A stretch of 64,000 nt of DNA from assembly GCF_000621325.1 (NCBI RefSeq), contig NZ_JHYQ01000008.1:62001-126000 (forward strand), in the 5' to 3' direction. The DNA is from Thiothrix lacustris DSM 21227. Lineage in GTDB: Bacteria > Pseudomonadota > Gammaproteobacteria > Thiotrichales > Thiotrichaceae. Both the position numbers and the translations under genes were made by a program. The notes under the pieces are model-generated. The model was not told the origin of the DNA. It worked only from the letters and a program-made list of their open reading frames with translations, and did not search any database. This document shows positions 8,650 through 16,713 of this stretch, piece by piece (position 1 is the first letter of the stretch; every line of letters starts with the position of its first letter).

Positions 8650-9881
8650 AATTTCCCTGGACACAACACCACAAAACCTCTCATTACCGTAAACTTTTCA
8701 TCACTTTACTTGTTTTACTCATCCTACTGCTCATTCTCAGCATCTGGCACACGAATAGCCGTCGCTCAACGGAAGCACATCAATACAATGCCCACCCCTG
8801 GGTAACAGGCTACCTGCCCGCCTATCACCACAATGGGCGGGAAATTTCCTTTATGGATGAAGCCGATTACGCCATGCTAACCCACATCACCCACGCTTCC
8901 GCCACCCCCAGCGCGGATGGCTCGCTGGATGTGAATACCAACAGCTACCAACCCGACAGCCGCCGCCTTGCGGTAAAACTTGCCCACGAACACCAACGCC
9001 CTATTCTATTGGTGATTACCGGGCAACACGAACAGTTCAGCCTCGCCATCAGCCCGCGTGTGCAACAAACCTTCATCCGCAATATCCTGCAAATGCTGGA
9101 TGCGGACGGCTATGACGGCGTAGACATCGACATGGAACCCGTCACGCTGGATGAAAACCAAGATAACCCCGACTTCACCGCGTTTATCACCGAGCTGCAC
9201 AAAGCTTTGCAAACCCGCACCAGCGCCTTGCTGGGACGCCCTCCGCTGTTGACCACGGCCATTAGCAGCCGCGACCGCTACATCATGGCGTCCCTCGCCG
9301 ACAAATTCGACCAGATCAACCTGATGAGCTACGACATGGCACAACCCTATGAAGGCTGGATTCCGTGGTTCGACAGCCCCCTACACAATGGTGGCTTGAT
9401 CTTTCCCGGTTACAGCCACCAAGTGCCCTCAATCGACAATTGGGTAAACGATTTTCTGACAGCAGGCGTACCGCGCCGCAAACTGGGCATCGGCATCAGC
9501 TTTGACGTGGCTTGTTGGCAAGGCGGCGAAACTGCCAGTGGGCAAGGCGTCACCCGCCCGCGCGAATCCTGGCTCAAGCCCCCGCAGTATTTCAAACGCA
9601 GCTTTGCCGACATGCACCACCAAAACCTCATCCCCGCCGATTACCAATGGGATGATGTGGCACAAATGGCGTGGTTCAGTGTCGATGTGGCTGATCCGGC
9701 ACAAGACATGTTCTGCAACTTCAATGATGCCCGCGCCATTCAAGCCAAGATCGACTTTGCCCGCCAGCAAGGGCTAGGTGGCGTCATCATTTGGGAACTC
9801 GCACTCGACCAGCGCAACGACCAACCCGCCGGTCAACGTCGCCCGCTACGTCAGGCACTGGAAAATGCCCTGCAACATTAA
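8646..9881 (+). CDS. Membrane-anchored GH18 glycoside hydrolase
   Basis: 411 residues. A TTG start overlaps the TGA of the glycosyltransferase gene (TTGA). An N-terminal membrane segment (about residues 16-35, rich in Leu and Ile) would anchor it in the inner membrane facing the periplasm. The rest is a GH18 barrel: GYDGVDIDMEPV near residue 155 is the DxxDxDxE catalytic motif with Glu as acid, followed by INLMSYDMA near 225 and a late GGVIIWELALD near 380. GH18 enzymes cut beta-1,4-linked N-acetylglucosamine polymers. Beside a polymer glycosyltransferase it may trim the exported polysaccharide rather than digest chitin; that is inferred. Confidence 0.85.
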   Translation: MKFPWTQHHKTSHYRKLFITLLVLLILLLILSIWHTNSRRSTEAHQYNAHPWVTGYLPAYHHNGREISFMDEADYAMLTHITHASATPSADGSLDVNTNSYQPDSRRLAVKLAHEHQRPILLVITGQHEQFSLAISPRVQQTFIRNILQMLDADGYDGVDIDMEPVTLDENQDNPDFTAFITELHKALQTRTSALLGRPPLLTTAISSRDRYIMASLADKFDQINLMSYDMAQPYEGWIPWFDSPLHNGGLIFPGYSHQVPSIDNWVNDFLTAGVPRRKLGIGISFDVACWQGGETASGQGVTRPRESWLKPPQYFKRSFADMHHQNLIPADYQWDDVAQMAWFSVDVADPAQDMFCNFNDARAIQAKIDFARQQGLGGVIIWELALDQRNDQPAGQRRPLRQALENALQH

Positions 9882-9962
9882 AGCGTGAGGACTGCAACTA
9901 ATGTGACAATTTAATGACAAACTGGTTATTCTTCATCAATCTTTTTTCTGCTTGGAATAATC

Positions 9963-11591
9963 ATGTTGTCATTCAGGCGCAGCCTCATCCCTCTCCTGAT
10001 TACCGTGCCAGCCACCCTGTGCATGGTGTACATACTGTTTGCCGACAGAGGCAATGCAGGAGCGTGGGGTTTCGCTTATAACCGCCTGTATATCATCCTC
10101 ACTTGGGCATTGTTATTCAGTGGCGTGCTGTTGCTATCACGCCGCCCCTGGTCTGCGGCTGGTATTGTCTCGGTGATACTCGGCGGGTTATGGATCGGGG
10201 CGGGAATAAAATACCAGTATCTCGGCTCACAACTGCTTGCCCCTGATTTAGTGATTGCCGCCCTGAGCGCCGAAACCTTGCTGGAAATGGGCTTGCTGCC
10301 CACCTTGCTGGTCAGCGGCTACTTGCTGTTATTGATAGTCAGTTTCTGGCTCGAACCGCCCACCACCGCCTTGGGGCGCAAGCATTTTGCCCTAGGCTTG
10401 GCCAGCAGTGCCGTGCTGTTCAGCGCCCTGAACCTGCCGATTTTTTACGTCGACCTGCAATGGACGGCGCAGTACAAACAAACCTTACCGATTCTGGTGC
10501 AAAGTATCTGGCGCACTCAACTGGCAGAACCCACGCAACCGCATGAAACCAGCTATTGCTGCTTCAAAGCCGACCAACAAGCCGAAACCTTTACCGAAGC
10601 TCCAGACAAAAAGCCCAATATCATTGTGATTCTGGAAGAATCCACTTTCCAGCCGGAACAAGTGCTGGGCTTCAAACCACAAGGTGAATTCTTTCAGGAT
10701 GCCTACCCGCTGAAGGTGTATACCGCTGGCGGCTCAACGTGGGTACAGGAAATCGCTTTTCTGCACGGCGTTGCCCCACCGCTGTACGGCAATGGCTGGA
10801 AGTCGATCAACCTGTTCGCCCCCGGACGGCTGGATGGCAGAATTGCCCAACAACTGGCACAACAAGGCTACAAAACCAAAACCATTTACCCGATTGCCGG
10901 GCGCTTTTATGGCGGGCAACGCTTCCATGAACAACTTGGCATTCAGGACTTCATTGACTGCAAGGCCATGCCGGAATGCAATAAACGCCGCTGGAACAAG
11001 CTGCCCGATGAAATCTTTTTCGATGAAGCCCTCAAACAGCTCAAGCTCAACGACAAACCCCTGTTTACGTTCATCGCCACCATGCGCCAGCACTCCCCGC
11101 ATGACAAGGACATAACGCCGGATGCCCGCCGCTGCAAACCGGGTTTATCCGCCAAGCAATGCTCCATCATGCTGGACTACAACGAACGCCTGAAACTCTC
11201 GGTCACAGCCTATGAGAACTTCCTTGCGCAACTCAAAAAGTTGCCGGAACGCACCATTGTCGTGGCGTTTGGTGACCATATCCCCGGCGATGTCGCGGCA
11301 CATTTCCAGGAAAGCGATTTCTACAAGCAAGACCGCTTCCGCACCTATTTCAATGCATGGGATTCAGCAAAGGGTTACGTCACCCGCAAAATGCTCGATG
11401 GCATGGCCTTTGAAACCGTCGACATCGCTATGCTGGATGCGCTGACCTTGCGTTATGCCGGGTTTGAAAGCCGTTACCTGACTGACAAACTGGTACACAT
11501 GCAAGCCTGTTCCGGGGCTTTTTGTGGTTTTGAAGACGCTGTACCCAAAAATCAGGCCATGCTTAAACGTCCTCAACCTCCAACTCCTTGA
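9963..11591 (+). CDS. LTA-synthase/OpgB-like sulfatase-fold membrane phosphotransferase
   Basis: 542 residues. Five hydrophobic segments in the first 190 residues are followed by a periplasmic alkaline-phosphatase-superfamily domain. Motifs are NIIVILEESTF near 220 (metal site), GGSTWVQEIAFLHGV near 255 with the likely Thr nucleophile, FIATMRQHSPHD near 365, and VVAFGDHIPGD near 425. The family moves phosphoglycerol or phosphoethanolamine groups onto envelope glycans or lipids. Many cysteines in the soluble part probably form disulfides. It follows the GT26 and GH18 genes on the same strand, 81 bases on, supporting a common envelope polymer pathway. Its 3' end overlaps the convergent ntrC gene by 29 bases. 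The transferred group is unknown. Confidence 0.82.
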   Translation: MLSFRRSLIPLLITVPATLCMVYILFADRGNAGAWGFAYNRLYIILTWALLFSGVLLLSRRPWSAAGIVSVILGGLWIGAGIKYQYLGSQLLAPDLVIAALSAETLLEMGLLPTLLVSGYLLLLIVSFWLEPPTTALGRKHFALGLASSAVLFSALNLPIFYVDLQWTAQYKQTLPILVQSIWRTQLAEPTQPHETSYCCFKADQQAETFTEAPDKKPNIIVILEESTFQPEQVLGFKPQGEFFQDAYPLKVYTAGGSTWVQEIAFLHGVAPPLYGNGWKSINLFAPGRLDGRIAQQLAQQGYKTKTIYPIAGRFYGGQRFHEQLGIQDFIDCKAMPECNKRRWNKLPDEIFFDEALKQLKLNDKPLFTFIATMRQHSPHDKDITPDARRCKPGLSAKQCSIMLDYNERLKLSVTAYENFLAQLKKLPERTIVVAFGDHIPGDVAAHFQESDFYKQDRFRTYFNAWDSAKGYVTRKMLDGMAFETVDIAMLDALTLRYAGFESRYLTDKLVHMQACSGAFCGFEDAVPKNQAMLKRPQPPTP

Positions 11592-12981
11592 GTTTACGGG
11601 TCAGGGTATTACGCCCCCAACCCAACAAATCGGCGGCTTCAATTTTGCGCCCGCCGGTTTTTTTCAGCGCAGCTTGCAGCAGGATACGCTCGAAAATCGG
11701 GTTGAGTTCGGTCAACAGGTTGGTAGCACCTTTGTTGAGCTTGTAATCGGCAAACTGTGCCAGCGCTTTTTCCCAGTTGTCTGGCACTTCGGTTTTAGCC
11801 GGGTCGCTGTCCAGCAATTCGGCGGGCAAATCATCCATAACGACTTCACGCCCGGACGCCATCACCGTCAGCCAACGGCAGGTGTTTTCCAATTGGCGCA
11901 CATTCCCCGCCCACGGCAAGGTCTGCAAATGTTCGGTCACTCGACCGGAGAGGGATTTAACTTCCACCTGCAACTCTTCCGCTGCACGGTGCAGGAAGTG
12001 GTTAAGCAGCAAGGGAATGTCTTCACGACGTTCGCGTAACGGCGGGTTGTGAATGCGGATGACATTCAAGCGATGGAACAAGTCTTCCCGGAATTGCCCC
12101 TTATGCACCAGCTCTTCCAGATGCTGGTGGGTAGCAGCAATGATGCGCACATCCACCTTCACCGGGGTATGCCCGCCAACACGGTAGAACGTGCCTTCTG
12201 CCAATACCCGTAGTAAGCGGGTTTGCAATTCCGCTGGCATGTCGCCGATTTCATCCAGAAACAGTGCGCCGCCATCCGCTTGCTCGAAACGTCCCTTACG
12301 TTGTGCATACGCCCCCGTGAATGCACCTTTTTCGTGCCCGAACAATTCGGACTCCAATAATTCACGTGGGATAGCGGCGGTATTCAACGCAATAAAAGGC
12401 TTGGTGGAACGCGGGCTGTGGGTATGCAAGGCTTTGGCGACCAATTCCTTGCCCGTGCCGGACTCGCCGGTAATCAGCGCGGTAATGCTGGATTTGGAGA
12501 GTCGCCCAATGGCGCGAAACACTTCCTGCATCGCCGGGGCATGACCGATCATATCGCGCCCTCCCAGCAACTCCACCACCGGGTCGGCTGGCTTTTCACC
12601 TTCACGCTCACGGCGCATTTTGCAGGCACGGCGCACCAGTTCCAACGCTTCGTTGACATCAAAAGGCTTGGGCAAGTATTCAAAAGCGCCGCCCTGATAG
12701 GCCGACACCGCACTTTCCAGATCGGAATGAGCGGTCATGATAATCACGGGAATAGTTGGGTGTTCGCGTTGCATCCGCTCCAGTAAAATCAGGCCATCCG
12801 TACCCGGCATTCGGATATCGGTGATCAGCGCATCTGGCTGTTCACTACGCAAGGCAGCAATCACCTGATCCGCCGTCTCGAAACTGCGGGTAGTGATGTC
12901 TGCCTTTTGCAAAGTACGCTCTAACACCCAGCGGATTGAGCGATCATCATCGGCTACCCAGACATTTTCAGTGTGCGACAT
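11563..12981 (-). CDS. ntrC: Nitrogen regulation response regulator NtrC
   Basis: 472 residues, full NtrC length. Receiver domain (about 1-120) has the acidic pocket DDD and the phospho-acceptor Asp in ITDIRMPGTDG. The AAA+ domain (about 140-370) has Walker A GESGTGKE, the sigma-54 contact loop GAFTGA and Walker B LFLDEIGDMP. The C-terminal Fis-type helix-turn-helix reads GRKIEAADLLGWGRNTLTRKL. ATG 12981 is chosen because GGAGG sits six bases upstream; the ATG at 12987 abuts it. It overlaps the end of ntrB by 14 bases, so the pair is co-translated. Probable targets in this window are glnN (sites 162-257) and its own operon (sites 14050-14153). Confidence 0.96.
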   Translation of the reverse strand: MSHTENVWVADDDRSIRWVLERTLQKADITTRSFETADQVIAALRSEQPDALITDIRMPGTDGLILLERMQREHPTIPVIIMTAHSDLESAVSAYQGGAFEYLPKPFDVNEALELVRRACKMRREREGEKPADPVVELLGGRDMIGHAPAMQEVFRAIGRLSKSSITALITGESGTGKELVAKALHTHSPRSTKPFIALNTAAIPRELLESELFGHEKGAFTGAYAQRKGRFEQADGGALFLDEIGDMPAELQTRLLRVLAEGTFYRVGGHTPVKVDVRIIAATHQHLEELVHKGQFREDLFHRLNVIRIHNPPLRERREDIPLLLNHFLHRAAEELQVEVKSLSGRVTEHLQTLPWAGNVRQLENTCRWLTVMASGREVVMDDLPAELLDSDPAKTEVPDNWEKALAQFADYKLNKGATNLLTELNPIFERILLQAALKKTGGRKIEAADLLGWGRNTLTRKLKELEVEDV

Positions 12982-14038
12982 GGTCATCCTCCAGCGGAAT
13001 CAGAATAGAAAAACAGGTGCGCCCAGCAACGGACTCACAATGGATCAAGCCGTGATGGCGGCGCACCAAGCGTTGGGCAATCGCCAAACCCAAGCCGCTA
13101 CCTTCGGGATGACCGCTGACCATCGGCAGGAAAAGCTTATCCTGCAAATGTTCTGGCACACCCGGTCCGTTATCACAGATTTCGACTTTCAAAACATGGC
13201 GGTAACGAATTTGTTGAATCGTGCACTGCCGCAACACACGAGTACGTAACTCAATCAGACCAGCCCCGTCCAACGCACGGGTAGCATTGTTGACGATATT
13301 CAAGACCACCTGCACCAACTGGTTACGATCACCCTGAAACTCTGGCAGACTAGGGTCGTAATCCCGCACAAATCGCACGCTCGCAGGCACTTCAGCACTG
13401 ACTAGATGCCTCACATGCTCCAGTACCTCATGAATATTGACACTCTCTGTCAAAGGTAAGCGGCTCGGCCCTAACATGCCATCCACTAGATGCTTCAGAC
13501 GGTCTGCTTCAGAAATAATAATCTGCGTGTATTCCTTGAGTTCCGGGTCATCCAGTTCACTTTCCAGCAATTGCGCCGCCCCTCGCAAGCCTCCCAAGGG
13601 ATTTTTGATTTCATGGGCAATGCCACGTACCAGCTCATGTACTGCCTGTTGCTGATGAATCACCTGCTCTTCACGCACGATGCGCAATTTGCGATCAACA
13701 CGATGAACTTCCAGTAGCAAGTGGTTTTGCCAATCACTCAGGGCAAGCGGACTGATCACGCAATCAATGGTTATTTGTTCACCATGCGCTACTTCAATCA
13801 CGCATTCACGGAGAGATTGTGGGTCACTCAAGCTTAAAGCCAAGCCTAAATGTTCCAGCACTTCGTGGCTACGTAATAACAATGCTACAGGTATGCCCAC
13901 CGCCCGTTGCTGGCTTTGCCCAAACAGCATCTCAGCCGCTTGATTCATATAAACAACGTGCAAGCCTGCATCCAGCACCACAATGGAGCCAGTCAGGGTG
14001 TCCAACAAATCACTTTTATTCACGTTTACCTTATTCAT
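12968..14038 (-). CDS. ntrB: Nitrogen regulation sensor histidine kinase NtrB
   Basis: 356 residues. An N-terminal PAS domain (about 8-110, with VVLDAGLHVVYMNQAAEMLFG) is followed by the HisKA phosphorylation helix VRGIAHEIKNPLGGLRGA (His near residue 137) and a HATPase domain with N-box NIVNNATRAL, CDNGPGV and GSGLGLAIAQRLV. In the family it phosphorylates NtrC under nitrogen limitation and is switched to phosphatase by PII. It is soluble, with no membrane segments. ATG 14038 is preferred to an in-frame TTG at 14044. The predicted sigma-54 promoter ends close to this ATG, so the mRNA leader may be very short. Confidence 0.95.
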   Translation of the reverse strand: MNKVNVNKSDLLDTLTGSIVVLDAGLHVVYMNQAAEMLFGQSQQRAVGIPVALLLRSHEVLEHLGLALSLSDPQSLRECVIEVAHGEQITIDCVISPLALSDWQNHLLLEVHRVDRKLRIVREEQVIHQQQAVHELVRGIAHEIKNPLGGLRGAAQLLESELDDPELKEYTQIIISEADRLKHLVDGMLGPSRLPLTESVNIHEVLEHVRHLVSAEVPASVRFVRDYDPSLPEFQGDRNQLVQVVLNIVNNATRALDGAGLIELRTRVLRQCTIQQIRYRHVLKVEICDNGPGVPEHLQDKLFLPMVSGHPEGSGLGLAIAQRLVRRHHGLIHCESVAGRTCFSILIPLEDDHVAH

Positions 14039-14049
14039 AACCAAAGCAT

Positions 14050-14065
14050 TGCAAATTTAATGCCA
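14050..14065 (-). promoter_or_regulatory. Candidate sigma-54 promoter of ntrBC
   Basis: Read on the minus strand, TGGCATTAAATTTGCA has GG and GC 12 bases apart and matches TGGCAC-N5-TTGCA except T for the last C. The predicted start point, about 14039, nearly coincides with the ntrB ATG at 14038, which would give an almost leaderless transcript. That is a weakness, but the NtrC-type site at 14139-14153 lies at the right distance upstream. Confidence 0.55.
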
Positions 14066-14138
14066 TTAATTTTTATTGATATTTTTCAATACGATAAGAA
14101 ACATGCACCACAACACGTCCTCAGTCACCAACTATTTA

Positions 14139-14153
14139 GCACCATCATGGTGC
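14139..14153. promoter_or_regulatory. NtrC-binding site upstream of ntrBC
   Basis: GCACCATCATGGTGC is a perfect seven-base-arm inverted repeat with the NtrC form GCACC-N5-GGTGC. It lies about 83 bases upstream of the -24 element of the ntrBC promoter candidate. Autoregulation by NtrC is the simplest reading. It could also act on the divergent symporter gene at 14449. Confidence 0.75.
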
Positions 14154-14187
14154 ATCCGTCCAATAGCATGAAATGCTGTCACCCATC

Positions 14188-14284
14188 TCCCTATTAGGGA
14201 TAAATACAACACCTATAGGGTATGTGGCACACTCACATAATGCTATACGGTCACACACCGTAAAAATCAAGATTGTCGACAATC
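14188..14284. promoter_or_regulatory. Cluster of four dyads between ntrBC and the symporter genes
   Basis: Within the 410-base gap 14039-14448, four separate inverted repeats follow one another. They are TCCCTA-T-TAGGGA (14188-14200), TATGTG-N7-CACATA (14221-14239), TACGGT-CACAC-ACCGTA (14246-14262) and GATTGTCGACAATC (14271-14284). Each looks like a dimeric regulator site. The last has the form of GntR-family operators. None fits the spacing of a CRP site. They probably control the sodium/solute symporter operon starting at 14449. Confidence 0.5.
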
Positions 14285-14383
14285 CAAAAGTTAATAGGCC
14301 TAAAACCTGCCGCTAACCCCTTTAAACACCACCTAAGAATCTACAAAATGTTAGGCAATCCATAAAATTCACGATACTGGCAA

Positions 14384-14403
14384 TTTACATTCTGTTTACA
14401 TTC
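14384..14403 (+). repeat. Direct repeat TTTACATTC before the symporter operon
   Basis: TTTACATTC occurs at 14384-14392 and again at 14395-14403, start to start 11 bases, one helical turn. It lies about 45 bases before the ATG at 14449. It may be a tandem activator half-site overlapping the -35 region. Confidence 0.5.
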
Positions 14404-14448
14404 AGGCTAAACTCATCGCGTTTGTACAACAACGGAGGAGTCTTAATT

Positions 14449-14703
14449 ATGTTGGATAAATCTGCGAAGGCATATTGGGCAGCGAATGTTCGCTTGCTCA
14501 CTATATGTCTTGCTATCTGGTTCATTGTGTCGTTTGGTTTTGGTATTTTGTTGTTAGATCAACTGAATACTATCCACCTCGGCGGTTATAAACTTGGCTT
14601 CTGGTTCGCCCAGCAGGGTTCCATCTATGTCTTCATTGGTTTGATCACGTTCTATGCATGGCGCATGGGTCAGATTGACCGTGAATTTGACGTTCACGAA
14701 TAA
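14449..14703 (+). CDS. DUF4212 small subunit of a sodium/solute symporter
   Basis: 84 residues with two membrane segments (about 17-40 and 55-75). Sequence YWAANVRLLTICLAIWFIVSFGFGILL followed by GFWFAQQGSIYVFIGLITFYAWRM is typical of the small partner encoded before VC_2705-type symporters. ATG 14449 follows GGAGGAG; the frame start at 14422 is only a TTG. It lies 11 bases before the large subunit. The upstream gap is unusually rich in dyads and direct repeats. Confidence 0.9.
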   Translation: MLDKSAKAYWAANVRLLTICLAIWFIVSFGFGILLLDQLNTIHLGGYKLGFWFAQQGSIYVFIGLITFYAWRMGQIDREFDVHE

Positions 14704-14714
14704 GGGAGAGACAC

Positions 14715-16643
14715 ATGACTGAACTTCAAATCTGGACTTATGTAATTGTCGGCGCGAGTTTCATACTGTACTTCGCCATTGCTTGGTGGGCACGCGCTGG
14801 CTCTACCAGTGACTTCTACGTAGCGGGTGGCGGCATCGGCCCTATCCAAAACGGTATGGCCACAGCAGCTGACTGGATGTCAGCAGCATCCTTCATCTCC
14901 ATGGCGGGTATCATCGCCTTCAAAGGTTACGATGCTTCTGCTTACCTGATGGGTTGGACAGGTGGTTACGTACTGATGGCGATGCTGTTAGCACCTTACC
15001 TGCGTAAATTCGGTAAATTTACCGTTCCTGAGTTCGTGGGTGATCGCTACTACTCCAAAACTGCGCGTGTCGTAGCAGTTGTTTGTTTGATCGTTATTTC
15101 CCTGACTTATGTAATCGGTCAGATGAAAGGCGTCGGCGTTACCTTCTCGCGTTTCCTCGGCGTTAGCATGGAAATGGGTCTGGTTGTTGGTATGATCATC
15201 GTCTTCTTCTATGCTGCCTTCGGCGGTATGAAAGGGATCACCTACACACAGATCGCGCAATACGTTGTATTGATCTTGGCTTACACCGTTCCAGCCGTCT
15301 TTATCTCCTTCAACTTGACTGGCAACCCTATCCCACAATTGGGCTTAGGTTCTACGATGGCTGACGGCAGTGGCATGTACATGCTCGACAAACTGGATCA
15401 GGTAGTCACGGATCTTGGCTTCAAAGCGTACAGTATCCAAAACGACACAACGATCAACATTTTCATGTTAACCATGACGCTGATGATTGGTACTGCGGGT
15501 CTGCCACACGTTATCATCCGTTTCTTCACGGTTGCTACTGTAAAAGACGCACGTTCTTCTGCTGGTTGGGCATTGGTTTTCATCGCACTGCTATACACCA
15601 CCGCTCCAGCGGTTGGCGCAATGGCTCGCTTGAACTTGATGCAAACCGTTCAAACTGGTGAAGTTGGCTCGGCTGACGGTAACTTGGCATTCGACGCACG
15701 TCCAAAATGGATGGCAAACTGGGAAAAAACCGGCTTGATCTCCTTTGAAGACAAAAACGGCGATGGCAAAATCCAGTACTACAACGACGGTGGATTAAGC
15801 AAAGCACAAGCTGACTTGGGCGCTGCTGAAAAAGCGTTGAAAGAAGCACAGGACAAAGCTGGTAATACAACCGCAGCGCAAGCTGAAGTTGATAAAGCCA
15901 AGACCGCCGCTGATGCAGCCATGACTAAATACATGAGCGACGAGAAAACCAAAAAGTTTGCTGATTTTGGTTGGAAAGGTAACGAAGTCACCAAGGTCGA
16001 CAACGACATTATGGTACTGGCTAACCCTGAAATCGCTAAACTGCCTAACTGGGTTATCGCGCTGGTTGCGGCCGGTGGTATCGCAGCGGCACTGTCTACA
16101 GCAGCTGGCCTGTTGTTGGCAATCGCCTCTTCCGTTTCTCATGACTTGTTGAAAGGTATCATGATGCCTAACATTTCTGAGAAAAACGAACTGATGGCTT
16201 CTCGTGTTGCCATTACTATCGCGATCATTCTCGCAGGCTACATGGGTATGAACCCACCGGGCTTTGCGGCTGAAGTCGTGGCCTTGGCGTTTGGTTTGGC
16301 GGCATCCTCCATCTTCCCTGTGTTGATGATGGGTATCTTCTCCAAGCGCATGAACACTCAAGGTGCTATCGCAGGTATGTTGGCTGGTATCGGCTTAACA
16401 CTGCTGTACATCTTCTGGTTCAAAGGCTGGTTCTTCATCAAGGGCACTGAAATGGCACCAAACAAACCAGAAAACTGGTTCCTGGGCATTTCTCCTGAAG
16501 CGTTTGGTACTGTGGGTGCGATGGCTAACTTCGCTGTTGCCTTCATCGTGGCCAAGTTCACACCAGAACCACCAGAGCATATTCAACATTTGGTTGAAGA
16601 TGTACGTATCCCGCGCGGTGCGGGTGGTGCAATCGCTCACTAA
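14715..16643 (+). CDS. Sodium/solute symporter large subunit (SSS family, VC_2705 type, ActP-like)
   Basis: 642 residues. A cation-coupled uptake carrier for small carboxylates such as acetate in related systems, in the inner membrane. SSS core segments include SDFYVAGGGIGPIQNGMATAADWMSAASFI near residue 30, the ATVKDARSSAGWALVF stretch near 275, and AAALSTAAGLLLAIASSVSHDLLKG near 455. A hydrophilic insert at about 325-435 begins with an EF-hand-like DKNGDGKIQYY and continues as an Ala/Lys-rich predicted coiled coil. The EF-hand part is known in this subfamily, but the long coiled-coil stretch looks unusual. GGGAGAG precedes the ATG. A bidirectional terminator follows. Confidence 0.9.
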   Translation: MTELQIWTYVIVGASFILYFAIAWWARAGSTSDFYVAGGGIGPIQNGMATAADWMSAASFISMAGIIAFKGYDASAYLMGWTGGYVLMAMLLAPYLRKFGKFTVPEFVGDRYYSKTARVVAVVCLIVISLTYVIGQMKGVGVTFSRFLGVSMEMGLVVGMIIVFFYAAFGGMKGITYTQIAQYVVLILAYTVPAVFISFNLTGNPIPQLGLGSTMADGSGMYMLDKLDQVVTDLGFKAYSIQNDTTINIFMLTMTLMIGTAGLPHVIIRFFTVATVKDARSSAGWALVFIALLYTTAPAVGAMARLNLMQTVQTGEVGSADGNLAFDARPKWMANWEKTGLISFEDKNGDGKIQYYNDGGLSKAQADLGAAEKALKEAQDKAGNTTAAQAEVDKAKTAADAAMTKYMSDEKTKKFADFGWKGNEVTKVDNDIMVLANPEIAKLPNWVIALVAAGGIAAALSTAAGLLLAIASSVSHDLLKGIMMPNISEKNELMASRVAITIAIILAGYMGMNPPGFAAEVVALAFGLAASSIFPVLMMGIFSKRMNTQGAIAGMLAGIGLTLLYIFWFKGWFFIKGTEMAPNKPENWFLGISPEAFGTVGAMANFAVAFIVAKFTPEPPEHIQHLVEDVRIPRGAGGAIAH

Positions 16644-16661
16644 ACCGAATCTCCACTCGGT

Positions 16662-16690
16662 AAAAAAGGCTCCCTCGGGAGCCTTTTTTT
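16662..16690. terminator. Bidirectional terminator between the symporter and nhaD
   Basis: GGCTCCC-TC-GGGAGCC (16668-16683) is flanked by six A on the left and seven T on the right, so it can stop transcripts from both convergent genes. Confidence 0.92.
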
Positions 16691-16713
16691 ATGGGCGTTA
16701 GTGGAAGATTTTC

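Noticed and set aside
11524-12039. A 171-codon plus-strand frame running on from the phosphotransferase gene
   Set aside because: Antisense to ntrC, whose helix-turn-helix and AAA+ motifs fix the true frame.
14221-14239. TATGTG-N7-CACATA as a CRP site
   Set aside because: The TGTG and CACA arms have the wrong spacing for a CRP site. Kept only as an unassigned dyad.
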